The position numbers and the translations under genes are program-made. This document shows, piece by piece, positions 1-8,507 of a DNA stretch of 64,000 nucleotides (within the stretch, counting starts at the first letter, position 1; each line of letters starts with the position of its first letter). Source of the DNA: Hymenobacter metallilatus (GTDB taxonomy: Bacteria; Bacteroidota; Bacteroidia; Cytophagales; Hymenobacteraceae); NCBI RefSeq assembly GCF_003944705.1, contig NZ_RWIS01000003.1:186001-250000 (forward strand), given 5' to 3'. Below the pieces are notes generated by a model. That model was given only the letters and a program-made list of their open reading frames with translations, searched no databases and was not told the origin of the DNA.

Positions 1-1
1 T

Positions 2-217
2 CAGGTGCTGGATCTGCGCCTGCGCTACACGGTGCAGCCCCGGTTTATGCGGGAGTTGGAGCTGGGCCTGCTGGTGAATAATCTGCTCAACCGGGAGTAC
101 GTGGCCAACGGCTACACCTACGGCTACCCCGATGCCACCGGCCAGCAGCTCACTTTCAACTACTATTATCCTCAGGCTACCCGCAACTTCCTGGCCTCGG
201 TGGGGGTGAAGTTCTGA
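2..217 (+). CDS. TonB-dependent receptor, C-terminal end (partial)
   Basis: The open frame enters from the left edge and ends in a stop at 217, so only about 71 residues are visible. They look like the last strands of an outer-membrane TonB-dependent receptor barrel: LGLLVNNLLNREYVANGYTY is the usual 'N-L-(F/L)-x-x-x-Y' strand, and the chain ends ..RNFLASVGVKF with the terminal aromatic residue recognised by the BAM machinery. Such receptors import iron complexes, cobalamin or sugars; the substrate cannot be read from this piece. The receptor family is well supported, the ligand is unknown. Confidence 0.8.
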   Translation, partial: QVLDLRLRYTVQPRFMRELELGLLVNNLLNREYVANGYTYGYPDATGQQLTFNYYYPQATRNFLASVGVKF

Positions 218-230
218 AGCAAACCAGCTG

Positions 231-305
231 TCATTCCGAGCCGCGCGCGGAATCTGGGAGAATTGTCAGGTGGTAAATCCAGATTCCGCGCGCGGCTCGG
301 AATGA
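231..305. repeat. Long inverted repeat, TCATTCC class
   Basis: Two perfect 27-base arms (231-257 and 279-305) flank a 21-base loop. Each arm also carries a small internal inverted repeat, ATTCC near one end and GGAAT near the other. It lies just after the receptor gene and has no U-run, so it is a structured repeat more than a simple terminator. Related elements occur at 4929, 7312, 23295, 33250 and 50011. Confidence 0.9.
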
Positions 306-512
306 TACGCTCGGAGTGCGGGTCACACTTCTGAACAACTTCATTGTCAGGATTTTTTGCGAATAGATTCGCGAAATGCTATTTTTCGGCATACGCTTTG
401 CCAACAAGCGGTAGTGACTTTTCCCGACCGGAAATCTGCCTTCTGGTCGTATTGTGGGCGTGTAGTGTCGTTGGCTGGTTTCTGGCATTCCCTGTCAACC
501 GCCACGTCCTCC

Positions 513-550
513 AAAACCCTGACTGGTTCCGGTACTGGTCAGGGTTTTTT
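513..550 (+). terminator. Rho-independent terminator upstream of gcdH
   Basis: AAAACCCTGAC pairs with GTCAGGGTTTT around a 14-base loop and is followed by a T run. It probably ends transcription coming from the receptor side, or acts as an attenuator before gcdH. Confidence 0.7.
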
Positions 551-598
551 CGTGCCGGCTTGTTGCGGCCGGTTGCCGGTCAGGCGTTGCCAAATTCT

Positions 599-606
599 TA
601 TCTTTG
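599..606 (+). promoter_or_regulatory. Bacteroidota -7 box (TATCTTTG) for gcdH
   Basis: TATCTTTG matches the TAnnTTTG -7 element used by the Bacteroidota housekeeping sigma factor and lies 26 bases before the gcdH start. A TTG at 573-575 is the nearest -33 candidate, but its 23-base spacing is slightly long. Confidence 0.5.
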
Positions 607-632
607 GGCATCATCCCACCCACATCACCATT

Positions 633-1865
633 ATGTCTTCGCAAGCTGACGTTCTTTCCACCAAGGCCCAGGTGCAGCGCAACAAAGGCTCCCTCAACGC
701 CGCTGGTTTCACCGATTACTACGACATCGACGATTTGCTCACGGAGGAGCACAAGCTCATCCGTCAGAGCATCCGGGACTTCGTTAAAAAGGAAATTTCG
801 CCTAACGTGGAGAAATGGGCCCAGGATGCCTACTTCCCCTCCGACATTGTGCGCAAGTTCGGCGACGTGGGCGCGTTCGGGCCCACCATCCCCACGGAGT
901 ACGGCGGCGGCGGCCTCGACTACATCAGCTACGGCCTGATTATGCAGGAAATTGAGCGCGGCGACTCCGGGATGCGCTCCACGGCCTCGGTGCAGGGCTC
1001 CCTGGTGATGTACCCTATTTACCAGTACGGCTCGGAGGAGCAGCGCCGCAAGTACCTGCCCAAGCTGGCCTCGGGCGAGTGGCTGGGCTGCTTTGGCCTC
1101 ACCGAGCCCGACCACGGCTCCAACCCCGGCGGCATGATGACCACCATCAAGGACCAGGGCGACTATTACCTGCTCAACGGCGCCAAGCTGTGGATCAGCA
1201 ACTCGCCCCAGAGCCAGGTGGCTGTGGTATGGGCCAAAGACGACAACGGCCGTATCCGCGGCGTTATCGTGGAGCAGGGCATGGAAGGCTTCACCGCCCC
1301 CGAAATCCACAACAAGTGGAGCCTGCGCGCCAGCATCACCGGCGAGCTGGTGTTCGATAACGTGAAAATTCCCAAGGAAAACATCCTGCCCAACATCGAC
1401 GGCCTCAAGGGCCCGCTCAGCTGCCTCGATTCGGCCCGCTACGGTATTGCCTGGGGCGCCCTGGGCGCGGCCATCGACTGTTACGAGTCGGCCCTGAAAT
1501 ATTCCCTGCAGCGGGAGCAGTTCGGGAAGCCCATTGCTTCCTTTCAGCTCCAGCAGAAGAAGCTGGCCGAAATGATAACCGAAATTACCAAGGCCCAGTT
1601 GATGGTGTGGCGCCTGGGAATGCTCAAAAATGAAGGCAAGGCCACCAGCGCCCAGATTTCAATGGCCAAGCGCAACTCGGTGGAAATTGCCCTGCACATT
1701 GCCCGCGAAGCCCGCCAAATCCACGGTGGCATGGGCATAACGGGCGAGTATCCCATCATGCGCCACATGATGAACCTGGAGTCCGTGGTAACCTACGAAG
1801 GCACCCACGACATCCACCTGCTCATCACCGGAGCCGATATTACGGGCATTCAGGCGTTTAAATAG
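633..1865 (+). CDS. gcdH: Glutaryl-CoA dehydrogenase
   Basis: A 410-residue acyl-CoA dehydrogenase that oxidises and decarboxylates glutaryl-CoA to crotonyl-CoA in lysine/tryptophan breakdown, using FAD and passing electrons to ETF. Assignment to the glutaryl-CoA branch rests on the central stretch MRSTASVQGSLVMYPIYQYG, the FAD-binding GCFGLTEPDHGSNPGG, and the C-terminal TYEGTHDIH, whose Glu (about residue 389) is the catalytic base. ATG 633 is chosen because the protein then has normal length; the open frame continues back to 357 but that part is non-homologous. The gene stands alone, with a promoter-type box just upstream. Confidence 0.93.
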   Translation: MSSQADVLSTKAQVQRNKGSLNAAGFTDYYDIDDLLTEEHKLIRQSIRDFVKKEISPNVEKWAQDAYFPSDIVRKFGDVGAFGPTIPTEYGGGGLDYISYGLIMQEIERGDSGMRSTASVQGSLVMYPIYQYGSEEQRRKYLPKLASGEWLGCFGLTEPDHGSNPGGMMTTIKDQGDYYLLNGAKLWISNSPQSQVAVVWAKDDNGRIRGVIVEQGMEGFTAPEIHNKWSLRASITGELVFDNVKIPKENILPNIDGLKGPLSCLDSARYGIAWGALGAAIDCYESALKYSLQREQFGKPIASFQLQQKKLAEMITEITKAQLMVWRLGMLKNEGKATSAQISMAKRNSVEIALHIAREARQIHGGMGITGEYPIMRHMMNLESVVTYEGTHDIHLLITGADITGIQAFK

Positions 1866-1873
1866 CGTCAGTA

Positions 1874-1893
1874 GCACAAGCTTCAGCTTGTGC
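1874..1893 (+). terminator. Short hairpin after gcdH
   Basis: GCACAAGC pairs with GCTTGTGC around TTCA, 8 bases after the gcdH stop. There is no clear T run, so termination is plausible but not certain. The motif resembles small dispersed repeats seen in this kind of genome. Confidence 0.4.
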
Positions 1894-1960
1894 CGTATGT
1901 CGTCGTATTTTCAAACGGTCGTTCTGGAAGCAGGGCGGCCGTTTTAGGTTATACTCTGAT

Positions 1961-2668
1961 ATGCAAACTATTACCCGCCGTTTCCTGAGTGCCGCATTGC
2001 TGCTGGTAGCCATGTTTAGCACGGTGCATCTATTGACAGCATATTGGCGGAAGCCAAACCCTGTGGTGGCGCGAAAATGGAGTGCGCCCCGCCTATTGCT
2101 GCCGGATAGTGTGGTTTATGGCTTCGTGCGGGAGCTACTGGCCCAGTCAGACACAATGGAGAGCAGGCCGAATCACCCGTCATCAGCCGATTTTCACATC
2201 AGCAGAGTACTTTTTGAAAATAACTTGTGGCCCGCTGCTAATGGACGTTTTTATTCTCAATGTCCGCAGGAAAACGGCTGGTGGCTATGGCAGCTGTGCG
2301 AACAAGATCCCCTGCTTACACCGGCCGATACAGTATTTATGCGGCAGCAGATGCGTTTCTGCACCGGGTATGGGCTACACCAGCGTTTTATTCCGGGGCG
2401 CACGATTATTCCGGCCGATACCGTCTGGACGCTGAAAGAGCGTTTGCATGATATTTTTGAAGCAATGCGTATTCTTCGGCAGCGTCATCACACCTCTGGC
2501 TTCTCCAACATCAGCGCGCCCCAGTTTTCGGTTGACCATCAAACGGTAATTGTCGAAATCAGCAGCACCTGTGGTGGCGGGTTTTGTGGAGGAAGCGAAA
2601 CGTGGTTGCTTCAGAAACGCGGCAGGCACTGGCATAAAATACGCTTACTAAGCAGCTGGGTCAGTTAA
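1961..2668 (+). CDS. Uncharacterised membrane-anchored or exported protein
   Basis: I do not recognise this 235-residue protein. It opens with TRRFLSAALLLVAMFSTVHLLTAYW, a single hydrophobic segment fitting an uncleaved anchor or signal peptide, so the rest should be outside the cytoplasm. The body is mixed alpha/beta with several cysteines, including a C-G-G-G-F-C-G-G cluster near the end that could bind metal or form a disulfide. Its GC content is lower than that of gcdH. It lies 19 bases before the next gene on the same strand, so the two may be co-transcribed. Confidence 0.65.
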   Translation: MQTITRRFLSAALLLVAMFSTVHLLTAYWRKPNPVVARKWSAPRLLLPDSVVYGFVRELLAQSDTMESRPNHPSSADFHISRVLFENNLWPAANGRFYSQCPQENGWWLWQLCEQDPLLTPADTVFMRQQMRFCTGYGLHQRFIPGRTIIPADTVWTLKERLHDIFEAMRILRQRHHTSGFSNISAPQFSVDHQTVIVEISSTCGGGFCGGSETWLLQKRGRHWHKIRLLSSWVS

Positions 2669-2687
2669 CACGCCTACCTCTACCCAT

Positions 2688-3296
2688 ATGGGCCTTGATA
2701 CTGTGGAACTCGTAGTTAAGTTCGAAAAATATTTTCAGATACAGATTCCCAACCGCGTAGCCGAATCCATCTATACTGTTGCCGATGCCGCTGCCGTCAT
2801 AGCCCGGCTGAAACACCTGCCCGCTGATCCGGCCCGTACCGCCGCCTACTACCAATTGCTGACCCGGCTGCTGGATTGTTTACATCCGGGGTACTCACCG
2901 GCTACGGAGGCTACGCTGCTAACAGATCTGGATTTGTTGGATACTAATCTTACTCAGGCTCAGCCACTGGCGCACTGCCTGCAACTGCACATGCCCGATT
3001 TACCCCGGGCCGCCTGGGAGCCTGGCTTGCCCGGCTGGTGGCAACGCCTGTTTGGTAGTGGTAAAGATGAGTCCGTGCCTGATCCACCGCCTCTGTCTCC
3101 TGACTGGGCTCGTACTACCGTAGCCGATTTAACGGAATGGCTACTGGCCCAGAACTACGCCCAGTTGCTGCCGCAACCGGCCACACTCTACGAAGTGCAA
3201 CGCGCCGTAATAGGCATCACCTGTGCCAAATGCGGGGTGCCGGTACCCGAAATTAAGCTGGCGGATAGCTTCACTGACGACCTGGGAATGGATTAG
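2688..3296 (+). CDS. Acyl-carrier-like protein with permuted halves
   Basis: This 202-residue protein carries the two halves of an acyl carrier protein (ACP) in reversed order. Residues 2-40 (GLDTVELVVKFEKYF, then IPNRVAESIYTVADA) match the second half of ACP, from just after the phosphopantetheine serine. The last 35 residues (EVQRAVIGIT..., then DSFTDDLGMD at the extreme end) match ACP helix I and the loop that leads into that serine. Between them lie about 125 residues of other sequence, including a Pro-rich linker and a Trp-rich segment. The serine itself falls at the break and is absent, with Gly at position 2 instead, so normal 4'-phosphopantetheine loading looks impossible. No fatty-acid or polyketide genes are adjacent. 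The role is unknown. Confidence 0.7.
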   Translation: MGLDTVELVVKFEKYFQIQIPNRVAESIYTVADAAAVIARLKHLPADPARTAAYYQLLTRLLDCLHPGYSPATEATLLTDLDLLDTNLTQAQPLAHCLQLHMPDLPRAAWEPGLPGWWQRLFGSGKDESVPDPPPLSPDWARTTVADLTEWLLAQNYAQLLPQPATLYEVQRAVIGITCAKCGVPVPEIKLADSFTDDLGMD

Positions 3297-3312
3297 GTCT
3301 TGTAAATAGAAA

Positions 3313-3340
3313 AGCCCCGAAGCATATGCCTCAGGGCTCT
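3313..3340 (-). terminator. Terminator between convergent genes
   Basis: A hairpin pairs AGCCCTGAGGCAT with ATGCTTCGGGGCT, read on the minus strand with some G-U pairs, and is followed on that strand by TTTTCTATTT. It best serves the minus-strand gene ending at 3365 and could also stop plus-strand reading. Confidence 0.6.
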
Positions 3341-3364
3341 TGGGTCCGGAAAAAATTTCGGCGG

Positions 3365-3757
3365 TTACTTCTTCTCCAGGTAGTAAATCGTCTGGCTGAA
3401 AACGGTATTGCCGCCGCTGGCTATGTCGCTGGGGGCTACGCTAACCAAGCGCCAGCCATCGGCAGTGTACTGATTTACGGCGGCCATGGCGGCTTTGTGT
3501 ACTTCCGTCATGTTGGCGGCCATTTGTTTGGCACTAAAGCGGCTGAAGTCGATTTCCTTCACTTGCTCCTTACCATCCGGCGACACGGTGACAATGCTGG
3601 CCTGGGCGTTGAAACCCATCGACACGCGCGAAATAATCATCATGTAGCCGTTGGGGGCAGCGGCAGTAGCCGGGGCAGCCGGGCGGGCAGTAAGAGTAGC
3701 AGGAGCAGCGGCAGTAGCACTCAGCAGCAGAGCCAGCAAAAACGAGCGGATTTTCAT
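3365..3757 (-). CDS. Small secreted protein of unknown function
   Basis: A 130-residue protein with a clear signal peptide (MKIRSFLLALLLSATAAAPA) and an Ala/Pro-rich stretch after it. The mature part, MIISRVSMGFNAQASIVTV... to WRLVSVAPSDIAS...YYLEKK, looks like a small alpha/beta domain in which a tail helix leads to a 'D-G-W-(R/K)-L-V' strand, as in short proteins of the DUF4177 kind; this likeness is weak. ATG 3757 is preferred over the longer frame because it puts the signal peptide at the N-terminus. It is an isolated gene that ends at a terminator hairpin. Confidence 0.65.
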   Translation of the reverse strand: MKIRSFLLALLLSATAAAPATLTARPAAPATAAAPNGYMMIISRVSMGFNAQASIVTVSPDGKEQVKEIDFSRFSAKQMAANMTEVHKAAMAAVNQYTADGWRLVSVAPSDIASGGNTVFSQTIYYLEKK

Positions 3758-3986
3758 GCGTAAAATTGGATATAAAGAGAGAAAAAAGGTGAACAAAGCC
3801 ACCGCAGCAAATTAAGGGCCGCTATTTACAACGATTTACATATATACTCACTTAACGACAACCTGCGCAAGTTGTACCTCTTACATTTTGCTGAAAAATG
3901 TGCGAGCCAATACAGCCTTCCGGCTACTTTCAACTGTAAGCATAAGGCCAGAGGAATGCCCGAAAAGCCAGTAAGCAGGTACGAAG

Positions 3987-4448
3987 TTAGCGCAGCTCAT
4001 CAAACGCATACTGGCCGGTACTCCAGAACTCATCCAGGGCCATGATGCGGGGCTTGAAAAAGGAAATCAACTCCGGCCACTGCTCCCGGTTGAAGAGGTT
4101 GGTGGGGCGCAGCTCCCGGTAGATGCGGCTCAGGGGGTACCCGTTGGCATCCACGGCTGCCGGCTCCCAGGCCCAGACTTCGCCGGTAGCTTCTTCCAGC
4201 ATCGGGCGAACCTCCCGGAACTGCTCGAAGAACAGCTCCCGCAGGCCAGCGTCGGGGTGGGTTAGCTCGATACCGATGGTGGCGTGGCGGTTGTCGGCCT
4301 GCATGCGGAAATACACATGTTTGAGGCCTGTTTTATAGTTAATCCAGTTGATGGGCACTCCTTCGGCCGAGGGCACGGGCTGCATATAGTGCCCAAAAGT
4401 GGTCCAGAAAGCCTGACGGAGCTGCGTTATTTCGTTCTTACTATACAT
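3987..4448 (-). CDS. DUF4268 domain-containing protein
   Basis: A 153-residue protein covering a whole DUF4268 domain: it starts MYSKNEITQLRQAFWTTFG, has PVPSAEG, INWINYKTG and IELTHPDAGLRELFFEQF, and ends with FDELR. The domain is common in Bacteroidota as a stand-alone protein and is also found attached to nuclease-like proteins, but no activity is established. The start is firm because a TACTTTTG promoter box sits only 7 bases upstream, which suggests a nearly leaderless message. Confidence 0.85.
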   Translation of the reverse strand: MYSKNEITQLRQAFWTTFGHYMQPVPSAEGVPINWINYKTGLKHVYFRMQADNRHATIGIELTHPDAGLRELFFEQFREVRPMLEEATGEVWAWEPAAVDANGYPLSRIYRELRPTNLFNREQWPELISFFKPRIMALDEFWSTGQYAFDELR

Positions 4449-4455
4449 GATGGGG

Positions 4456-4463
4456 CAAAAGTA
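4456..4463 (-). promoter_or_regulatory. -7 box (TACTTTTG) very close to a start codon
   Basis: On the minus strand TACTTTTG is followed by 7 bases and then the ATG of the DUF4268 gene. If it works as a TAnnTTTG promoter, transcription would begin at or next to the start codon. No -33 TTG is found at the usual spacing. Confidence 0.45.
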
Positions 4464-4564
4464 CGGAGCAGGCGGCTAGTGCGTAAGTGAGCAAACCAGG
4501 CCGGCCATGATGCGTAAACCCGGGCCAACGTGTAATTTACGCCCTCAACCCAACGTCTGTCTCT

Positions 4565-4897
4565 ATGTCCGCTCCCGCTGCTGATTCGCTCGTCTTGCTT
4601 GAATGTCTGGTTGCCGGCACCACGCACCGCGACGGGTTGCGGGAGTACGAGCCTCAGTTGCAGCCCAACCAGCACCTGGCCCTGCAACGGGAACCCGACA
4701 GCTCTTACGACGACTGGGCCGTGCGCGTGTACACCACCGGCCCCCAGGCGTTCTGGCTGGGCTACCTGCCCGAAGGTCGTAACGAAACCGTAGCCCGCCT
4801 GCTCGACGCCGGTTTTCCCCTCTCGGCCCGCCTCACCCACAAAGCCTGGGAAGAAGACTGGCTGCACCTGGAAATTGAAGTGCTGCTGGAGCGGTGA
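4565..4897 (+). CDS. Stand-alone HIRAN domain protein
   Basis: A 110-residue protein that is almost entirely one HIRAN domain. The family pattern is visible: VAGTTHRDGLREYEPQLQPN, then LALQREPDSSYDDWAVRVYT, then WLGYLPEGRNETVARLLDAG. In larger proteins (HLTF/Rad5 helicases) HIRAN binds the 3' end of single-stranded DNA; bacterial single-domain versions are thought to act in DNA repair or in scanning damaged DNA, but this is not shown. The gene is not in an operon. Confidence 0.8.
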   Translation: MSAPAADSLVLLECLVAGTTHRDGLREYEPQLQPNQHLALQREPDSSYDDWAVRVYTTGPQAFWLGYLPEGRNETVARLLDAGFPLSARLTHKAWEEDWLHLEIEVLLER

Positions 4898-4928
4898 GTG
4901 GTGAAATTGTGAAAGGTGAAGTTGTGGC

Positions 4929-5093
4929 GGGTCATTGCGAGCAGCGCGAAGCAATTCTTCCTGTTTAAGGAGATTCGCGCTGAAAAACCGGAAAGCCCTT
5001 ACTTCCACACCGAGCGTAAGGGCTTTTCAGTTTTTCAGCGTCTTGTGCTACATGAAGGCAGGATTGCTTCGTCGTGCCTCCTCGCAATGACCC
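4929..5093. repeat. Nested inverted repeat, TCATTGC class, with inner hairpin
   Basis: Outer arms GGGTCATTGCGAG (4929-4941) and CTCGCAATGACCC (5081-5093) enclose small internal repeats ATTGC...GCAAT in each arm. Inside is a second perfect structure: CGCTGAAAAAC against GTTTTTCAGCG, and within it AAGCCCTTAC against GTAAGGGCTT followed by TTTTCAGTTTTT. The inner hairpin can act as a terminator between the convergent HIRAN gene and the minus-strand gene that ends at 5110. Confidence 0.8.
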
Positions 5094-5109
5094 GGCATAA
5101 ATTCACTAC

Positions 5110-6075
5110 TTACCCCAGCGTATCGGCCAGTTGCCGGATTTCCTGGCGGGCCTGCTGAATTTCGGGGGCGTCGGGGAAAGTACGCTGCACCCAGTGTGTG
5201 AAGCCGCTGACCATTTCGCCCACGGCCTGCCGGTTGCTTACCGGTGCCGCCTCCGTAGCCGCCGCTTCCGCCTCCGATAGCACCGGAAAGGCATCCTCCA
5301 GTCCAATCCGGCTCATTACATCTGACACGAACACCATGCCGCACACCTGCATACCCTGGTACAGCTGCACCAGCTCGGGCATGGTAAGGGTGAGCTGCTC
5401 CTGAGCCCGCACCCGCCCGAGGTGCTCGATAAGGGGTTCCAGGGCCGCCGGCTGCAAGTTGGGTAGTTGCGCCACCGCCCGCAGAAATGGGTGGTCGGTG
5501 GTGTTGGGCAAACTATGCACCAGCAGCAGAGCCAGGCGCAGCATCTGTAGCTGTTGCTCGGCCAGGCGCAGATTGGCGGCCGGTGGTGCAGGCGCAGGCT
5601 GGGCCGCCAGCAGGTCGGCAAACGCTTCTTCCAGCCGCAAGCGGTGCAGCCCCAGCGAAACCTGGCCTGCCGGCGCAGGCACGTGCTCCTCCAGGGTAGT
5701 CAGGAAAGCACCGCTTAGCTCCAGGCAGTAGGTTGTAAGCGTTTCCATATCGGGTGCGGCAATGCCCATCTGCTGCTGCACGTAGGCCAGCACCGGCGCC
5801 GCCAACGATGTTTCCAGCGTCAGGCGGCCCAGCAGCAGCAGGTGGTAGAGGGCCAGCGGGTCCGTGCGCAGGATGTGGAGTAGCTCAGCGTGCGTCTGAA
5901 TCTGGTTTAACTCCTGCACCCGGCGGGTATTCAGGCTTGCCAACGTGGCTATTCGTTGAGCGTCAGGGTGGCTGAGCAGCTCGGCTGCGGCCATGCCGTG
6001 CAGGCTCAGGCAATGCGCCAGTTGCTCATAAAAATCGGGAGGAAGGGCGTCGAGCCAGGAGGTGGAAGTAGGCAT
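5110..6075 (-). CDS. Uncharacterised helical protein
   Basis: I do not recognise this 321-residue protein. It has no signal peptide or membrane span and is very rich in Leu, Ala and Gln, with long predicted helices throughout (for example RLTLETSLAAPVLAYVQQQM and LRLAEQQLQMLRLALLLVHS). The repeating Leu/Ala helical pattern suggests an all-helical scaffold or repeat protein in the cytoplasm. It is divergent from ruvB across a 180-base gap. Probably real given its length and codon use, but the function is unknown. Confidence 0.7.
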   Translation of the reverse strand: MPTSTSWLDALPPDFYEQLAHCLSLHGMAAAELLSHPDAQRIATLASLNTRRVQELNQIQTHAELLHILRTDPLALYHLLLLGRLTLETSLAAPVLAYVQQQMGIAAPDMETLTTYCLELSGAFLTTLEEHVPAPAGQVSLGLHRLRLEEAFADLLAAQPAPAPPAANLRLAEQQLQMLRLALLLVHSLPNTTDHPFLRAVAQLPNLQPAALEPLIEHLGRVRAQEQLTLTMPELVQLYQGMQVCGMVFVSDVMSRIGLEDAFPVLSEAEAAATEAAPVSNRQAVGEMVSGFTHWVQRTFPDAPEIQQARQEIRQLADTLG

Positions 6076-6255
6076 AGCAAAACGGCGGATGATGCTGCAA
6101 GTTACGTGCTGTTGCCAACCCGGCAGTAGCCGTACCGACGATGCTTGCTAATATGGTTAGTAGAATAGGGCAAGAAGAATATTTTTTGCTAAAAAAGGCA
6201 CCAACGCCCACCCTAAAGTGTTACCTTTCGACACGCTGAATTACACTTTACGCTT

Positions 6256-7302
6256 ATGCGCGACCCGTATATGACCGGTGGCAAAGACCACATGGACGCC
6301 ACCGAAAAGGACATTGACAAGGCGCTCCGGCCCCTTTCCTTCGATGATTTCACCGGCCAGGGCAAGGTAGTCGAGAACCTGAAAGTGTTTGTGGCCGCCG
6401 CCAAGCACCGCGGCGAGGCCCTCGACCACGTGCTGCTGCACGGCCCCCCCGGCTTGGGCAAAACCACTCTCTCGCACATCATTGCCAACGAGCTGGAATC
6501 GGGCATCAAAATGACCAGCGGCCCGGTGCTCGACAAACCCTCAGACCTGGCCGGCCTGCTCACCAACCTGGAGCCCAACGACGTGCTCTTTATTGATGAG
6601 ATTCACCGCCTCAACCCGGTGGTGGAGGAGTACCTGTACTCGGCCATGGAGGACTACCGCATCGACATCATGCTCGATTCGGGCCCGAATGCCCGCTCCG
6701 TGCAGATTTCCCTGTCGCCGTTCACACTCATCGGGGCCACTACCCGCTCGGGTATGCTCACCTCCCCGCTGCGGGCCCGCTTCGGTATCAGCTCCCGCCT
6801 GGAGTATTATGATTCCAAGCTGCTGACCAGCATTGTGCAGCGCTCCGCCGAAATTCTGGGCACGCCCATCTATGAGGATGCGGCTTTTGAAATTGCCCGC
6901 CGCTCCCGTGGTACCCCGCGCATTGCCAACAACCTGCTGCGCCGCACCCGCGACTTCGCCCAGATTAAAGGCACCGGCACCATCACCCGCGAAATTGCCG
7001 AGTTTGCCCTCAACGCCCTCGACGTAGACCAGAACGGTCTCGACGAAATGGACATCCGCATTCTGAGCACCATCATTGACAAGTTCAAGGGCGGCCCGGT
7101 AGGCTTGGGCACTATTGCCACCGCCTGCGGCGACGAAGCCGAAACCATTGAGGAGGTGTACGAGCCCTTCCTCATCCAAGAAGGCTTCATCAAGCGCACC
7201 AGCCGCGGCCGCGAAGCCACCGAGCTGGCCTATCAGCACCTCGGCCGCCCCATGCCCCAGCACCTGCGCGGCAACACGGCCACGGGGGAGCTGTTTAGCT
7301 AG
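6256..7302 (+). CDS. ruvB: Holliday junction branch migration ATPase RuvB
   Basis: A 348-residue AAA+ motor that with RuvA drives branch migration of Holliday junctions in recombinational repair. Walker A is GPPGLGKTT (residues 63-71), Walker B with DEIH is at 114-117, sensor 1 lies in [19 protein letters not shown], and the arginine-finger region is [12 protein letters not shown]. The C-terminal winged helix ([20 protein letters not shown]) is complete. ATG 6256 gives a slightly extended N-terminus; ATG codons 6 and 13 are alternatives. ruvA and ruvC are not in the window. A near-consensus TACCTTTC lies at 6222-6229. Confidence 0.97.
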   Translation: MRDPYMTGGKDHMDATEKDIDKALRPLSFDDFTGQGKVVENLKVFVAAAKHRGEALDHVLLHGPPGLGKTTLSHIIANELESGIKMTSGPVLDKPSDLAGLLTNLEPNDVLFIDEIHRLNPVVEEYLYSAMEDYRIDIMLDSGPNARSVQISLSPFTLIGATTRSGMLTSPLRARFGISSRLEYYDSKLLTSIVQRSAEILGTPIYEDAAFEIARRSRGTPRIANNLLRRTRDFAQIKGTGTITREIAEFALNALDVDQNGLDEMDIRILSTIIDKFKGGPVGLGTIATACGDEAETIEEVYEPFLIQEGFIKRTSRGREATELAYQHLGRPMPQHLRGNTATGELFS

Positions 7303-7311
7303 TTACATTCT

Positions 7312-7397
7312 GTCATCCTGAGCACAGCGAAGGACCTTATTCCATCTGAACGATACGGTTCAGATGGAATAAGGTCCTTCGCTGTGCTCAGGATGAC
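7312..7397. repeat. 40-bp perfect inverted repeat, TCATCCTGAG class
   Basis: Arms 7312-7351 and 7358-7397 are perfect 40-base complements around a 6-base loop, the strongest inverted repeat in the window. Each arm starts GTCATCCTGAGC and contains the internal TCCT...AGGA pair of the dispersed family. It occupies almost the whole gap between ruvB and queG and would fold into a very stable hairpin or cruciform. Confidence 0.95.
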
Positions 7398-7427
7398 GTA
7401 TTTTTGTATTCTGCCTACTCAACTATC

Positions 7428-8408
7428 ATGCTGCCCACTGCCCACTACACTGCTTTCATCAAACGCCGGGCGGCGGAGCTGGGGTTTATGTATTGCGGCA
7501 TCAGTAAGGCTGGGTTTCTGGAGGAAGAGGCCCCGCGCCTGGAGAACTGGCTGAACCGCAATATGCACGGGCAGATGGCCTACATGGCCAACCACTTCGA
7601 TAAGCGCCTCGACCCGCGCCTGCTGGTGGAGGGGGCCAAATCCGTCATTTCACTGCTGCTGAATTACTACCCACCCGAGGACCAGCAGCAGCCCGACGAT
7701 ACGCTCAAAGTCAGCAAGTACGCCTACGGGCGCGACTACCACTTCGTCATCAAGGACAAGCTCAAAACCCTGCTCCACGATATGCAGCAGGAGATAGGGG
7801 AGGTGGGGGGCCGGTGCTTCGTCGATTCGGCTCCGGTGATGGACAAAGCCTGGGCCCGGAAAAGCGGCCTGGGCTGGGTAGGCAAGAACACCAACCTGAT
7901 CCGGCCCGGCACCGGCAGCTTCTTCTTCATTGCCGAGCTGATTGTGGACCTGGAGCTGGACTACGACGGCCCCATCAAAGACTACTGCGGCACCTGCACC
8001 AAGTGCGTGGATGCCTGCCCCACTCAGGCTATTACCGAGCCCTACGTGGTGGATGGCAGCAAGTGCATCAGCTACTTCACTATTGAGCTGAAAGACCAGA
8101 TTCCGCGGGAAGTGAACGGGCAGTTCGGCAACTGGATTTTCGGCTGTGACATCTGCCAGGATGTGTGCCCCTGGAACCGCTTTTCCCGGCCCCACCAGGA
8201 GCCCCAATTCACGGCCCACCCAGCCCTGAAAGACCTAACCCCCGGCGACTGGCAGGAAATCACCCACGAGCTGTTTTTGGAGCTGTTCCGGCAGTCAGCG
8301 GTAAAACGCACCGGCTACGCGGGGCTGCAGCGCAACATTCGATTTGTGCTAGGCGAGGAAGTTGGTACAGCGCCGGAGGCCGGCCTCCCGGATGCACCTC
8401 GTATGTAA
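7428..8408 (+). CDS. queG: Epoxyqueuosine reductase QueG
   Basis: A 326-residue cobalamin-dependent iron-sulfur enzyme for the last step of queuosine synthesis, reducing epoxyqueuosine in tRNA. Family signs are [11 protein letters not shown], the first ferredoxin-like cluster CxxCxxCxxxCP (Cys 187, 190, 193, 197), a further Cys 213 and the second set C240-x2-C243-x3-C247-P. The C-terminus is the short form without HEAT repeats, as usual in Bacteroidota. ATG 7428 is chosen over an upstream TTG at 7404, which would overlap the repeat region. Confidence 0.95.
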   Translation: MLPTAHYTAFIKRRAAELGFMYCGISKAGFLEEEAPRLENWLNRNMHGQMAYMANHFDKRLDPRLLVEGAKSVISLLLNYYPPEDQQQPDDTLKVSKYAYGRDYHFVIKDKLKTLLHDMQQEIGEVGGRCFVDSAPVMDKAWARKSGLGWVGKNTNLIRPGTGSFFFIAELIVDLELDYDGPIKDYCGTCTKCVDACPTQAITEPYVVDGSKCISYFTIELKDQIPREVNGQFGNWIFGCDICQDVCPWNRFSRPHQEPQFTAHPALKDLTPGDWQEITHELFLELFRQSAVKRTGYAGLQRNIRFVLGEEVGTAPEAGLPDAPRM

Positions 8409-8431
8409 TGCCCATACTACTGATGCAGAAA

Positions 8432-8484
8432 CGCCGGAGCCGGGCGCTGGCCTGCAGTGTGGCAAGCGGCGCCCGGCTCCGGCG
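8432..8484. terminator. Inverted repeat between convergent genes
   Basis: Perfect 16-base GC-rich arms (8432-8447 and 8469-8484) around a 21-base loop, between queG and the small minus-strand gene. There is no T run on either side. It is a likely transcription barrier, although it could be another dispersed repeat. Confidence 0.5.
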
Positions 8485-8507
8485 TGTGGGGAAGTGGAAA
8501 GGAGAAA

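Larger units (their letters stand above)
306..632. other. Intergenic leader region before gcdH
   Basis: About 330 bases without a convincing gene. An open frame that begins at 357 runs into gcdH, but its first 92 codons do not resemble an acyl-CoA dehydrogenase. The stretch holds a strong terminator-like hairpin (513-550) and a promoter-type box (599-606). Confidence 0.6.

Noticed and set aside
357..632. N-terminal extension of gcdH
   Set aside because: The added 92 codons include a terminator hairpin and promoter box and do not resemble acyl-CoA dehydrogenases.
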